Shown here: positions 9,755 to 18,810 of the stretch, piece after piece
Layout: every line of letters begins with the position of its first letter
Position numbering within the stretch: position 1 is the stretch's first letter
DNA from: Streptomyces liliiviolaceus
GTDB lineage: Bacteria > Actinomycetota > Actinomycetes > Streptomycetales > Streptomycetaceae
Assembly: GCF_018070025.1 (NCBI RefSeq)
Contig: NZ_JAGPYQ010000001.1
Span: forward strand, 558,001 to 622,000
Length of the DNA stretch: 64,000 nucleotides
Direction of reading: 5' to 3'
Translations under genes and position numbers: made by a program
Notes under the pieces: model-generated
The model's input: the letters and a program-made list of their open reading frames with translations, nothing else
Database searches by the model: none
What the model was told of the DNA's origin: nothing

Positions 9755-11050
9755 TCAAGACTTCGCGACCGGGGTGAACTCCACCGGAAGCGTGCGCAAT
9801 CCACGCATGATGAGCCCGCCGCGCCACCTCAAATCGGCTGAATCCCCCGCGAGTTGCAGGTCGGGCAGCCGGGTCAGCAGCGTGGCCAGCGCGGTCTGGC
9901 CCTCCAGCCGGGCGAGGGGCGCGCCGAGGCAGTAGTGGATGCCGTGGCCGTAACCGAGGTGTTGGTTGTCACGGCGGGAGAGGTCGAGCGTGTCCGGGTT
10001 CTCGAACCGGTCGGGGTCGCGGTCGGCCGCCGCGAGCACGACGAGCACGGGGTCACCGGCGGCGATGTCCTGCCCGCCGACGCTGAGCGGTTCGGTGGCG
10101 AACCGCCAGGTGGCCAGCTCCACGGGCCCGTCGTAGCGGAGCAGTTCCTCCACGCCGGTCGCGAGCAGATCCGTGCGGCCGGCCGCTAGGGAGTCCTGCA
10201 GCCGCCGCCGTTGGCCGGGATGGGTGAGCAGGGCGTAGGTGCCGTTCCCGATGAGGTTCACGGTTGTCTCGAAACCGGCGAACAGGAGGATGAAGGCCAT
10301 CGCCGCGGCCTCGTTCTCGCTGAGGTGCTCGCCGTGGTCGGAGGCCCGGATGAGGCCGGAGATCAGGTCCTCGCCCGGGGCGGGTACGTCGGTGAGTTCC
10401 TGGCGCTTGCGGTGGATCAGCTCGGCGAGGTAGCCGCGCATCTTCTTGACCGACCGGGCGACACCGCCCCTGGGGCCGCCGCCGTGCCGGATCATCATCC
10501 CGGCCCAGTCGCGGAAGTCGTCCTGGTCCTCGCGCGGGACGCCGAGGAGGTCGCAGATGGCGTAGATGGGGAGCGGGAAGGCGAAGTCGTGGATGAGGTC
10601 CGCCTCCCCCTTCTCGGCGAACCCGTCGATCAGCCGGTCCGTCAGCTCCTGGACCCGGGAGCCGAATTCGGCCACCCGCCGGGGCGTGAACGCCTTGCTG
10701 ACGAGCCGCCGCAGCCGGGTGTGGTCCGGCGGGTCGATGTTGAGCAGGTGCGTCATCAGCTCGGCCTTGCGCTCGCCCGGAATGCCGGTCTTGCCCTTCG
10801 CGTGTGCGGGCTCGTCGTGATGGGCGGGGTTCTTGCTCAGCCGGCAGTCGGCGAGGGCCTGCTTGGCATCCGCGTAACGGGTGACGAGCCATGCCTCCAC
10901 CCCGCTGGGCAGCTTCGTCCGATGCACGGGAGCGTGCTCACGGAGCCAGGCGTACGCCGGGTAGGGATCGGTGGCGAACTCCCAGCTGAAGAGTTCGGGG
11001 ACGGGCTGCCCCGTGGTCGGCGCGGGCGGCTGTGCAGGCGTTTCGGTCAC
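9755..11050 (-). CDS. Cytochrome P450 (CYP107-like)
   Basis: 431-residue soluble class I P450 monooxygenase needing ferredoxin and ferredoxin reductase. Visible motifs are the I-helix oxygen-activating FAGFETT, the K-helix ExxR in VEELLRY, the PERF-like DPDRFENPD and the haem-ligand loop YGHGIHYCLGAPLARLEG with the cysteinate. Sequence style and position next to the Rpf pair fit CYP107U1 of S. coelicolor, reported as needed for sporulation and antibiotic production (recalled). No redox partner gene is adjacent. Divergent from the flavohaemoglobin-like gene. Substrate unknown. Confidence 0.93.
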   Translation of the reverse strand: MTETPAQPPAPTTGQPVPELFSWEFATDPYPAYAWLREHAPVHRTKLPSGVEAWLVTRYADAKQALADCRLSKNPAHHDEPAHAKGKTGIPGERKAELMTHLLNIDPPDHTRLRRLVSKAFTPRRVAEFGSRVQELTDRLIDGFAEKGEADLIHDFAFPLPIYAICDLLGVPREDQDDFRDWAGMMIRHGGGPRGGVARSVKKMRGYLAELIHRKRQELTDVPAPGEDLISGLIRASDHGEHLSENEAAAMAFILLFAGFETTVNLIGNGTYALLTHPGQRRRLQDSLAAGRTDLLATGVEELLRYDGPVELATWRFATEPLSVGGQDIAAGDPVLVVLAAADRDPDRFENPDTLDLSRRDNQHLGYGHGIHYCLGAPLARLEGQTALATLLTRLPDLQLAGDSADLRWRGGLIMRGLRTLPVEFTPVAKS

Positions 11051-11183
11051 TCCTCGACGGTATCGGGAGGGGCGGTCCGGGCCCGCCCGGCGTCCTGACG
11101 GCTCACGCCCGCGCTCCCCCGCCGGTCGCGAATGCGACCGCCTTACGCCTTTGACGCCAGGCTGTCCCGAAATGTTCTCCCTC

Positions 11184-11212
11184 TTGACTGTCCGGCTCTC
11201 CGGCTATCTACA
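11184..11212 (+). promoter_or_regulatory. Putative promoter of the flavohaemoglobin-like gene
   Basis: TTGACT (11184-11189), a 17-base spacer and TCTACA (11207-11212) lie so that transcription would begin at or just before the GTG at 11222. No ribosome-binding site is visible before that GTG, which is what a leaderless message would show. Confidence 0.55.
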
Positions 11213-11221
11213 TTCGCGGGC

Positions 11222-12442
11222 GTGGACCCCGAGATACTCCGGACCAGTTTCGCGGTCGTCGAAAGACGGGCCGAGTTCGCGCTCAGGTACTTCTACTCGC
11301 ATCTCTTCTGGCACCACCCCGATGTCCGCGCCCTGTTCCCGCTGGACTCCCCCGAGGACAAGGAACGCCAGCGGGACCGGCTGTTCACCGCCCTGGCGCT
11401 CGTCGTCGCCCGCCTGGAGGGGCCGGGACTGCACGACTACCTGCGGGAGCTGGGGCGCGACCACCGCAAGTACCTGGCGCGCCCCGAGCACTACACGGCC
11501 GTGGGAGACAGCCTGCTCGCCGCGTTCGCCGCCGTGTCCGGGTCGGCGTGGAACGCGGAGGTGGAGAAGGCCTGGGGCGAGGCGTACGCGCTGGTCACGG
11601 AGGCCATGCTGGAGGGCGCGGGCGAGTCGGAGAGCCAGGGGCAGCCGTCCTGGTGGGACGCCGAGGTCGTCGGCCGCACCGGGCTGCCCGGGAGCACCGG
11701 GGGCGGGGACGATCTCGCCGTGCTGACGCTCCGTCCGGACCGGCCCCTGCCCCATCTGCCGGGCCAGTACGTGAGCGTCGGCAGTCCGCGGGCCCCGGGC
11801 GTCTGGCGTCCGTACTCCGTCGCCAACGCGCCCCGCTGCGACGGCACGCTCGATCTGCACGTCAGCCTCGTCCCGGGCGGCGCCCTGTCGCCCGAACTGG
11901 TCCGCCGCACCCGGGAGGGCGACGTCCTGCGACTCGGCGCGCCGGGTGGCCGGCTGACCCTCCGTACACCCGTGGAGCGGCCCCTCACCTTCATCGCGGC
12001 CGGTACCGGGTGGGCGCCGGTGAAGGCGCTGCTGGAGCAACTGGGGCGGGCGCCCTGCGCGTACGACGAGGCCCGGCTCTTCGTCGTCGCCCGCGATGTC
12101 GCGTACCTCTACGACCGGGCCGTGCTCGACGGGCTGCGTACGCGGCTGCCCTGGCTGGACGTCACCGTGGTCACGCCCGCGCCGGGGCGGCCGAAGGCCC
12201 AGGCCACGGAGCGGCTGCTGACGGCGCTGGGGAACCGGGCGAACTGGGCGCGGCACGATGTGTATCTGGCGGGGCCGCCGGGGCTTGTCGCGGGGATCTC
12301 CTCCGTGCTTCCCGGGCTCGGGGCGGAGCCGGGGCGGGTCTTTTGTGACGAACTCCCGACCACCGGGCCGGAACGGGACCCGGACGGGTGTCGGGCCCTT
12401 GGGCCCGGAGCGTGGCTGCTGCGGCGGCCCCAGCCGCGGTGA
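11222..12442 (+). CDS. Flavohaemoglobin-like protein (globin + FAD/NAD reductase)
   Basis: 406 residues: globin domain (about 1-135) fused to a ferredoxin-NADP reductase-like module. Globin marks are ALRYFYSHLFWHHP (B helix Tyr) and GRDHRKYL, whose His is the likely proximal haem ligand, then HYTAVGDSLLAAF. Reductase marks are the FAD-binding WRPYSVAN (RxYS) and the NAD-binding AAGTGWAPVKALLEQL. Family role: nitric oxide dioxygenation or NAD(P)H-dependent oxygen/peroxide chemistry. The start is placed at GTG 11222, where the globin begins; an earlier GTG at 11132 would add 30 unconserved residues and overlap the promoter. The C-terminus is Arg/Pro-rich and lacks the usual FHb end, so substrate specificity may differ. 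Confidence 0.85.
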   Translation: MDPEILRTSFAVVERRAEFALRYFYSHLFWHHPDVRALFPLDSPEDKERQRDRLFTALALVVARLEGPGLHDYLRELGRDHRKYLARPEHYTAVGDSLLAAFAAVSGSAWNAEVEKAWGEAYALVTEAMLEGAGESESQGQPSWWDAEVVGRTGLPGSTGGGDDLAVLTLRPDRPLPHLPGQYVSVGSPRAPGVWRPYSVANAPRCDGTLDLHVSLVPGGALSPELVRRTREGDVLRLGAPGGRLTLRTPVERPLTFIAAGTGWAPVKALLEQLGRAPCAYDEARLFVVARDVAYLYDRAVLDGLRTRLPWLDVTVVTPAPGRPKAQATERLLTALGNRANWARHDVYLAGPPGLVAGISSVLPGLGAEPGRVFCDELPTTGPERDPDGCRALGPGAWLLRRPQPR

Positions 12443-12494
12443 CGCTCCGCTGGGGGTGGTGGTGTGTTGTCTGCGGGTCCGGTGGGGGCTGGTC

Positions 12495-12514
12495 GCGCAG
12501 TTCCCCGCGCCCCT
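12495..12514 (+). repeat. Family A repeat between convergent genes
   Basis: GCGCAGTTCCCCGCGCCCCT, preceded by the longer conserved context TGCGGGTCCGGTGGGGGCTGG, in the 109-base gap between the convergent flavohaemoglobin and mazG genes. Confidence 0.85.
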
Positions 12515-12551
12515 TTGGGGCGCTGACCTGGAGGGGGTTGGAAAGGGACTG

Positions 12552-13520
12552 TCAGGACTCTGTTGCTCGTATGGCGTCCCGGTAGGAGCGGGCCGCTGCT
12601 CTGAGGGCTGCTTCCGGGTCCACGCCGGACTTCTCCGCCTGGGCTGCCAGGGCCAGGAGTTCGTAGCCGATGCCCTCGCCCTGGGGCAGGGGGGTGTCCA
12701 GGCCGGCCGTGCGCGCGCGGGAGGCCAGTTTCGCGGCCAGCGCGAGGGCGGGCTGGCCCAGCGGGACGCCCTCCGTGACCGACGTCCGCTGCTTCTCCTC
12801 GGCCTTGGTGCGCAGCCAGTGCTCCTTGACCTCCTCGGGTGTGGAGGCGGTCTCGTCGCCGAACACGTGCGGGTGGCGGTGGATCAGCTTGGTGACGATG
12901 CCGGCCGCGACGTCGTCGATGGAGAAGGGCTCCGAGCCGTCCTCCGGGCTGCCCTCCTCGGCGATCCGGGAGTGGAAGACGACCTGGAGCAGGACGTCGC
13001 CGAGCTCCTCGCGCAGCTCGTGCCGGTCGCCCTCCTCGATCGCCTCGACGAGTTCGTACGCCTCCTCGATGCCGTACTTGGCGAGGCCCTTGTGGGTCTG
13101 CTGCGAGGACCAGGGGCATTCGAGGCGGATGCGGTCCATCACCTGGACGAGGTCGAGGAGGCGGGCGCCCGGGAGGTCGTACGAGGCGGGGAGCAGTTCG
13201 AGGTCGGGCATCGGGACGCGTCCCGTGCCGGCCAGCCGGGCCAGGCCGTCGGTCAGGCGCGGTTCGCCCTCGCCGGTGGCGACGACGGTGACCGTGCGCC
13301 CTCCGGCGCAGGCGTCGACGAGCTCCTGGGCGCCGGGCGCGGCTTCCTCGACCCGGATGCCCGCCTCGCGCAGATACGGCAGCTGCGGGTGGGCGCCGTC
13401 CGCGCACAGGACACGGTCGGCGCCGTGCAGCGCCTGCCAGGCGGGCCAGGACAGGAGTCCGGGCGCGACACGGTGGCTGGTGGTGAGCAGGACGATGCGC
13501 CCGGGGCTGGATGCGTTCAC
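12552..13520 (-). CDS. mazG: Nucleoside triphosphate pyrophosphohydrolase MazG
   Basis: 322-residue house-cleaning enzyme that hydrolyses NTPs/dNTPs to NMP and PPi. N-terminal 120 residues resemble the tetrapyrrole-methylase-like domain found in actinobacterial MazG (IVLLTTSHRVAPGL, TVVATGEGEPRL). The MazG core (about 125-245) has two helical EExxE-type Mg2+ motifs: YGIEEAYELVEAIEEGD and LREELGDVLLQVVFHSRIA, then FSIDDVAAGIVTKLIHRHPHVFGD. Start is GTG 13520 (VNASSPG); GTG 13538 is possible but adds six unconserved residues. Neither has a clear ribosome-binding site. Confidence 0.92.
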   Translation of the reverse strand: MNASSPGRIVLLTTSHRVAPGLLSWPAWQALHGADRVLCADGAHPQLPYLREAGIRVEEAAPGAQELVDACAGGRTVTVVATGEGEPRLTDGLARLAGTGRVPMPDLELLPASYDLPGARLLDLVQVMDRIRLECPWSSQQTHKGLAKYGIEEAYELVEAIEEGDRHELREELGDVLLQVVFHSRIAEEGSPEDGSEPFSIDDVAAGIVTKLIHRHPHVFGDETASTPEEVKEHWLRTKAEEKQRTSVTEGVPLGQPALALAAKLASRARTAGLDTPLPQGEGIGYELLALAAQAEKSGVDPEAALRAAARSYRDAIRATES

Positions 13521-13587
13521 CCCCCGAACGTAACCCACGCCACCGACATCGAGGTCACGCCCTGTGGACGGGGTGGATCCGGGACGG

Positions 13588-14235
13588 CTACGCCGTCTTC
13601 TGGCTCGCCGCCGCCGTGATGTCGCGCACCCACGGGAGTTTGGCGTCGACGCGGCTGCTCTTCTCGACGTCCCAGCTGCCGTACCGGGGGTTCAGGTCGA
13701 CGTCCAGCTTCTTGGAGGCCTCGGACAGCGCCTTCCAGAAGGCCGGCTGGCTGGTGTCCGTGCCGAGCGCGGCGGCGAGCTTCTGGGCCTCGATCTGGAC
13801 GCGGAGGTTGTCGTCGAGCCGCTCCGGCGGCACTCCGTACTGCTGGAGCCAGCTCACTTCCAGGGCCTTCGCGCCGCCGGCCTGCTGTTCCAGGCCGGTG
13901 CGGGCCTCCTGGATCTCCTTGCGGGAGACGCTCACGCCCGCGTCGTCGGCGGCCCGGTGCAGCACCCGGTCGAGGACCATGCCGTGCAGGGTGTCGCGGG
14001 TGAGGCCGCCGGACTTGGAGATGGCCTGCTCGTACTGCGCCTCGCCGGTGGTGGCGGCCCGCTGCGCGGTCCGTACCTCGTTCACCCGGTTCTCCAGCTG
14101 GGAGACCGTGATGCGGTCGTCGCCGACGACGGCCGCGGCACCGGGATGCGCGTCGCTGCCACAGGCGGTCAGGAGGGGGGCCGCGACGGTGAGCGCGGCG
14201 GTGAGGAGGAACGCGGTGCGACGGCGGCGGTGCAA
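13588..14235 (-). CDS. SurA N-terminal domain lipoprotein
   Basis: 215-residue predicted lipoprotein: lipobox LLTACGS at about residue 25 after an Arg-rich start and hydrophobic stretch, so it should be anchored to the outer face of the membrane. The mature part has a SurA/PrsA-like N-terminal chaperone fold (VVGDDRITVSQLENRVNEVR, then helices to ISKSGGLTRDTLHGMVLDRVL) but no parvulin isomerase domain. The TTG start at 14235 is chosen because AGGAGG lies six bases upstream; longer frames begin beyond that site. It is 67 bases upstream of mazG on the same strand. Role in secreted-protein folding is inferred from the domain. Confidence 0.85.
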   Translation of the reverse strand: MHRRRRTAFLLTAALTVAAPLLTACGSDAHPGAAAVVGDDRITVSQLENRVNEVRTAQRAATTGEAQYEQAISKSGGLTRDTLHGMVLDRVLHRAADDAGVSVSRKEIQEARTGLEQQAGGAKALEVSWLQQYGVPPERLDDNLRVQIEAQKLAAALGTDTSQPAFWKALSEASKKLDVDLNPRYGSWDVEKSSRVDAKLPWVRDITAAASQKTA

Positions 14236-14374
14236 GGAAAACCTCCTGTAGGAGATTGTGCGACGGTGCACAAAGTCTTGCGGTGATCGATGTTAGGCAG
14301 GGGACCGGCTCTCGGCCACCCATTCGACTCAACGATTCGCCAGGACTTCGGGCACCGTCCCACGCGCGCGTGGT

Positions 14375-15898
14375 TCAGCCGCGGACCTGTCCCAGCCACT
14401 GGAGGGTCCGGCCGATGTCGCCGACGAGCGGATGGCCGGGGCCCCGCAGCCGTTCGACGTCGTACTGGAGCCGGGCCAGCGTGTCGTGGGCGGCGGCCCG
14501 GTCGCCGAGGGCGAGGAGCAGATGGCCGATGCGGCGGCGCACCTCGAAGGAGAGTTCGGCGTCCTGGGCGACGTACTGGTTCTCGTAGTACGGCAGCAGC
14601 GCGCGGTACTCGGCGAGGGCCGCCGCCGGTTCGCCGAGCTGTTCGAGGCACTGGGCGGCCTCGTAGCGGAAGCGCAGGGACTGCGGGTCGGCCTGGCCCG
14701 CCTCGGTGGCCCGTTCGTCGGCGAGGCGGCGCAGTTCGGGCAGGGCGCGGCGGTACTGGCCGTCGTCCATCAGCGTGGCCGCGTACTGCTTGCGCAGGGT
14801 GCGCACGACCGGTGAGTGCTCGCCGTGCTGGGCGGCCGCGGCGGGGAGGATCTGGCCGAGGATGTCGACGGCCTGGGTGATGCGGCCCTCGCCGAGGAGC
14901 CGCTTGACCTCGTCGACGGCCCCCGCGACATCGGGTTTCTCGACGGCGGGCGCGGCCTGCGGCTGCGGAGCCGGGGTGCGGGCGCGGTCCGGCCAGGGGG
15001 CGTGCGGACGCAGAAAGGGGCGGGTGGGGTCGAGCGGTCCGCCGGACGGGATCCCGCGCGCGGGGAGCAGCGGCAACAACTGCTCGTACGTCTCCTGCGC
15101 GGAGTCCGGGCGGTGCTGCGGGTCCTTGGAGAGCAGCCGCAGGACGAGGGCTTCGAGCGCCTCGGGCACCTCGGGGCGCAGCCGGCGGACCGGCAGGGGC
15201 GGCTCGTAGAGGTGGCGGTGCAGCACGCCGAGGGCCGTCGATCCCGAGAACGGCACGTCCCCGCTGAGGAGTTCGTGCAGCAGCACCCCGAGCGCGTACA
15301 GATCGGTGTACGGGCCGACCGCGCCGCCCATCGCCTGCTCGGGGGCCATGTAGGCGGGCGATCCGATGGGCGAGCCGGTGTGCGTGAGGCGGGTGGTGTC
15401 GGTGTCCATCACGGACGCAACGCCGAGGTCGAGGACGGTGACCGTGCCGTCCTGCTTGATCATCACGTTCCGCGGTTTGAGGTCGCGGTGGACGATCGGC
15501 ACGGCGTGCACGGCGGAGAGCACGGCGCACAGTTGCGCGGCGACCGAGACGGCCCACTGCCAGGGGTAGGGGTCGTGCTCGGCGAGGTGGTCGGAGAGGT
15601 CGGCCCCGTCGACGTACTGCATGACGAGGAACAGCTCCTCGCCCTCGCTGCCCGCGTCGTGGACCGTGACCAGGCCGGGGTGGTCGACCTGTGCGGTGAC
15701 GCGGCACTCGCGCACGAAGCGGCGGCGCAGTTCGTCGGCCTCCTGGCCGGCGACCTTGTCGGGCCGCAGCAGTTTGACGGCGACGCGCCGGTCCAGACGC
15801 TGGTCGTAGGCCGTCCACACCTGGCCCATGCCGCCCTGTCCGATGAGCGTGGACAGTTCGTAGCGGCCGGTGATCACCCGTCCCGACGCCACGGTCAC
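14375..15898 (-). CDS. Serine/threonine protein kinase with helical-repeat C-terminus
   Basis: 507-residue Hanks-type kinase. Kinase domain at about 10-275 with the Gly loop IGQGGMGQVW, VAIK-type AVKLL, catalytic HRDLKPRN, metal-binding DLG (in place of DFG) and YMAPEQ. A Pro-rich linker follows, then about 190 residues of helical TPR-like repeats (ALPELRRLADERATEAG; CLEQLGEPAAALAEYRAL). No transmembrane segment or PASTA domain, so it is cytosolic. It overlaps the upstream membrane-protein gene by 4 bp, which suggests translational coupling and a functional pair. Substrates unknown. Confidence 0.93.
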   Translation of the reverse strand: MTVASGRVITGRYELSTLIGQGGMGQVWTAYDQRLDRRVAVKLLRPDKVAGQEADELRRRFVRECRVTAQVDHPGLVTVHDAGSEGEELFLVMQYVDGADLSDHLAEHDPYPWQWAVSVAAQLCAVLSAVHAVPIVHRDLKPRNVMIKQDGTVTVLDLGVASVMDTDTTRLTHTGSPIGSPAYMAPEQAMGGAVGPYTDLYALGVLLHELLSGDVPFSGSTALGVLHRHLYEPPLPVRRLRPEVPEALEALVLRLLSKDPQHRPDSAQETYEQLLPLLPARGIPSGGPLDPTRPFLRPHAPWPDRARTPAPQPQAAPAVEKPDVAGAVDEVKRLLGEGRITQAVDILGQILPAAAAQHGEHSPVVRTLRKQYAATLMDDGQYRRALPELRRLADERATEAGQADPQSLRFRYEAAQCLEQLGEPAAALAEYRALLPYYENQYVAQDAELSFEVRRRIGHLLLALGDRAAAHDTLARLQYDVERLRGPGHPLVGDIGRTLQWLGQVRG

Positions 15899-16494
15899 CT
15901 GCCGTCCTCGTGCTTGCGGAGGTAGTCGCTCAGCTCGTCGAGCTCGGCGCGCACCTGGTCGATACGGGCGGGCGCGGGGCGCTGCGGCGGCGGGGCCGGG
16001 GTCGGCGTGGCGGACGGGGGCCCGGGTATCGGGGCCATCCGCGGCACCGGCGTGTGCGGACCGGTCCCGGCGGTGTACGGCGGCTGGGGCTGCGGGTAGC
16101 CGTACGCGTGCGCCGGGGGCCGGTGCGCGGCGAACGCCTGGTACGCGTAGCCGAGCGCGTGGAAGTGGCGGATCTCCGCCGCGAGGTAGTACGAGATCAC
16201 GGGGACGAGGGAACCCAGGAGCAGGGCCAGGCCCGTCCAGGCTCCCGTGGTGTGGATCTCCTCGCCGGGCTCGGTGCCGATCAGCACGAAACCGAGCATC
16301 TCGGCCGAGAAGGTGGCCACCAACAGGCCCCAGTCGAGCGATTTACGGGTCACGAGCGCCAGACGCAGCATCAGCACCCAGCCGAGAAGGCCGAAGCTGC
16401 ACACGGAGATCACCACGAAGAACACGCGCAGGGAGACCAGCACCCCGGTCGAGGGGGGTGGCTTCACCGGCTGCGTCTGGCCGTGGCCTTGCAT
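15895..16494 (-). CDS. Small integral membrane protein coupled to the Ser/Thr kinase
   Basis: 199 residues, not a family I can name. Three or four hydrophobic segments (VLVSLRVFFVVISVCSFGLL; WGLLVATFSAEMLGFVLIG; WTGLALLLGSLVPVISYYLA) are followed by a Pro/Tyr/Gly-rich cytosolic tail (YGYPQPQPPY) and a C-terminal coiled-coil-like helix IDQVRAELDELSDYLRKHE. ATG 16494 is preceded by AGGAG. The 4-bp overlap with the kinase start suggests that this protein is a membrane anchor, sensor or substrate for it; that is inference. Confidence 0.8.
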   Translation of the reverse strand: MQGHGQTQPVKPPPSTGVLVSLRVFFVVISVCSFGLLGWVLMLRLALVTRKSLDWGLLVATFSAEMLGFVLIGTEPGEEIHTTGAWTGLALLLGSLVPVISYYLAAEIRHFHALGYAYQAFAAHRPPAHAYGYPQPQPPYTAGTGPHTPVPRMAPIPGPPSATPTPAPPPQRPAPARIDQVRAELDELSDYLRKHEDGR

Positions 16495-16649
16495 GGTTGC
16501 TCCTGGAGGCCTGATGGGGACGGACGGAAGTACGGGCGGAAGTATGGACGTACAAGTGCGGAGTCCGAGCGTATAGGCCGACAAGGACAACTGGTCCAGG
16601 GTTGTACCGAACCGTTGTCGTGCTGGTCACCGCGTCCGTCCCACGGGCC

Positions 16650-18704
16650 TCAGCCGGGCTCGACCGTGCCGTCCGTCAGACCGTCGTACATGCCGCGGAC
16701 CAGCTGCTCCCCGAGGCGTCCCGCGAGCCGCAGCGTCTCCTCGAACTCGGCGAGCGCGCGGAACCGTTCGCCGTAGACACGCTGCTGCGCCAGGGGCAGC
16801 CGGGGCAGTTGGAGGCGGCGTACGTCGAGCCGGGTCGCGGTGGACGCGTAGCTGCTGGCCTGGCGGTTGTTGGCGGTGCCCCGCAGGAAACCGGCGAGGA
16901 ACCACGGGTCGAGCGCGGCCGGGTCGGGCCGCAGCAGCGCGAGGTTGCGGCCGAGGGCCGCCCCCGCGGTCGCCCCGTCGACCACGCGCGCGATGGAGCC
17001 GCCGCCGAGCACGGGCACGACCACGTCCCCCGCCTCGGTGAGCACGGCCTCCTCGTCGCTCTCGGGCAGCGTCCCGGACGGTGCCGTGCCGGCCAGGACG
17101 TCATGGTCGGTGAGGACGGGCACGCGCGCGTGCCCGCCGCTGCCTCCCGTACGCAGCTGGAGCGCGCCCCCGCGCGCGAGTTCACCGATCGTGGTGAGCG
17201 GCCAGCGGACGGGCGGGCGCGGCGCGGCGGGGGGCGGGGTGAGGCGGTCGGTCAGCCGGAGGGTCTCGCCCAGGCTGTCGCGCACGTCGGCCAGTCGCTC
17301 CGCGCCGCCGCCGGCCGCGGAGGGCGGCAGATGGCGGGCCGGGGCCAGGTCGACGTCGTCGTCGAGGAGTTCGATGACCGGCACGCAGCGGCTGAGGCCC
17401 GGCTGCTCCGGCACGGTGCCGGTCCGGTCGAAGGGACGCCAGGCGTCGAGGACGGCGGTGCGCACGGCCTGCCAGTCGAGGCCGCCCCGGCTGTCCGCGG
17501 TGTACACACCCGTGTCGGCGAGGAGCACCTCGGGCTGCGCGGCCTGCGAGCCGACGGCGGGCTTGCGCAGCACCCACAGATGCAGGGGGAGGTTGTACGG
17601 GGGTGCCGCGCCCGGCGGCAGGGCGATCACCGCGCGCAGGGCGCCGCGGCGCAGCAGATCGGCGCGGATACGGCGGCCGGAGCGGCGGGAGGCGGCGGCG
17701 GGCGGCATCAGCAGGACGGCGACGCCGCCTTCCCTGAGGCGGGCCAACGCGTGCTGCACCCAGGCCAGTTCCGACTCGGTACGGGCCGGGAAGCCGTACT
17801 CCCAGCGGGGGTCGTAGGCCAGCTCGTCGTGCCCCCAGTTGCGCTCGTTGAACGGCGGGTGGCAGACGACGGCGTCGGCCCGGAGGCTGTCGAACGCGTC
17901 CTCGCGCAGGGTGTCGGCGGCGGCGGTGCGGACGACCGCGCGGGTGTGGAGGGCGAGGCGCAGCGCCGTCAGGGCGGCCAGTTCGGGTGCGCTGTCCTGG
18001 CCGTCGAGGTGCTGCTCCTCGGTGGCGGACGTGCCGTGGGCGGTCGCCACCGCGCGCAGCAGGGCTCCGGTGCCGCAGGCCGGGTCGAGGACGGTGGTGG
18101 CCGGTCCGGCGAGGTCGGCCATCAGGGCGGCGAGGCCGGGCGGTGTGAGCGTGTACTGGCGGGGGTTCGCGTCGAGGTGCCTGCCGAGCAGGAACTCGTA
18201 CGCCTTGCGCGCGTCCAGTTCGGCGGCGAGTTCGGCGGCGGCGCGCAACAGGGGTGCGGACGGCCGCAGTCGGTCGGCGGTCGGTGTGGCGACGGCCCGT
18301 TTGCGGATCGCGCCGAAGCGCGGGGTGAGGACCTGGTCGAGGGGGGCGGGCAGCAGTTCGGCGAGGCGGGCGTCGGAGCCGGCGCTCACCTCCAGCCAGA
18401 CCGTGGGCCGGTCGTGCACGAGCAGCAACGCGCAGCCGACGTGGATCAGTGCGGTGACCGGGCCCTGCGGGTGTCCGGCGACCTGCTGCCAGACGCGCTC
18501 GCGCAGGGGGACCTCGGCCAGCTTGCCCTGGGCGCGCAGCCAGTCCTCGATCTCGGCGAGCGCGAAGGAGGGGCTGGTCTCGGTGCCGCCGACGGGCTTG
18601 GGGAAGTCGGCGTGCCGGCGGCGCCAGTTGCTGACGGCGGCGCGGCCGACTCCGGCGAGCCGGGCGATCCCGGCCGCGGTGACCTCTGTCCCGTTCTCCT
18701 GCAC
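16650..18704 (-). CDS. HTH / N-6 DNA methylase / specificity-domain fusion protein
   Basis: 684 residues with three parts. Residues ~7-40 form a helix-turn-helix (VTAAGIARLAGVGRAAVSNW). A type I HsdM-like N6-adenine methylase core (~150-420) has the family segment NPRQYTLTPPGLAALMA and SAM motif I VLDPACGTGALL (207-213), but catalytic motif IV reads CHPPF (281-285), with His where NPPF/Y normally has Asn. Residues ~470-684 resemble half of an HsdS specificity subunit (GDVVVPVLGGGSIARVV; DPWFLAGFLRG; LPRLPLAQQR). No HsdR or nuclease gene is nearby. Start is GTG 18704. It may be a methyltransferase, or a DNA-binding regulator derived from one. Divergent from the tandem-repeat protein gene. Confidence 0.85.
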   Translation of the reverse strand: MQENGTEVTAAGIARLAGVGRAAVSNWRRRHADFPKPVGGTETSPSFALAEIEDWLRAQGKLAEVPLRERVWQQVAGHPQGPVTALIHVGCALLLVHDRPTVWLEVSAGSDARLAELLPAPLDQVLTPRFGAIRKRAVATPTADRLRPSAPLLRAAAELAAELDARKAYEFLLGRHLDANPRQYTLTPPGLAALMADLAGPATTVLDPACGTGALLRAVATAHGTSATEEQHLDGQDSAPELAALTALRLALHTRAVVRTAAADTLREDAFDSLRADAVVCHPPFNERNWGHDELAYDPRWEYGFPARTESELAWVQHALARLREGGVAVLLMPPAAASRRSGRRIRADLLRRGALRAVIALPPGAAPPYNLPLHLWVLRKPAVGSQAAQPEVLLADTGVYTADSRGGLDWQAVRTAVLDAWRPFDRTGTVPEQPGLSRCVPVIELLDDDVDLAPARHLPPSAAGGGAERLADVRDSLGETLRLTDRLTPPPAAPRPPVRWPLTTIGELARGGALQLRTGGSGGHARVPVLTDHDVLAGTAPSGTLPESDEEAVLTEAGDVVVPVLGGGSIARVVDGATAGAALGRNLALLRPDPAALDPWFLAGFLRGTANNRQASSYASTATRLDVRRLQLPRLPLAQQRVYGERFRALAEFEETLRLAGRLGEQLVRGMYDGLTDGTVEPG

Positions 18705-18810
18705 CCGCTCGGCTCCCCTCGTCCGGTGTGACGCCCGTCTGGTGTGTGGCGCCGATCATAGCGACGCAGGCAAGGTCTACCCATTCACGCCCGTGTACAC
18801 AACCATCTCC

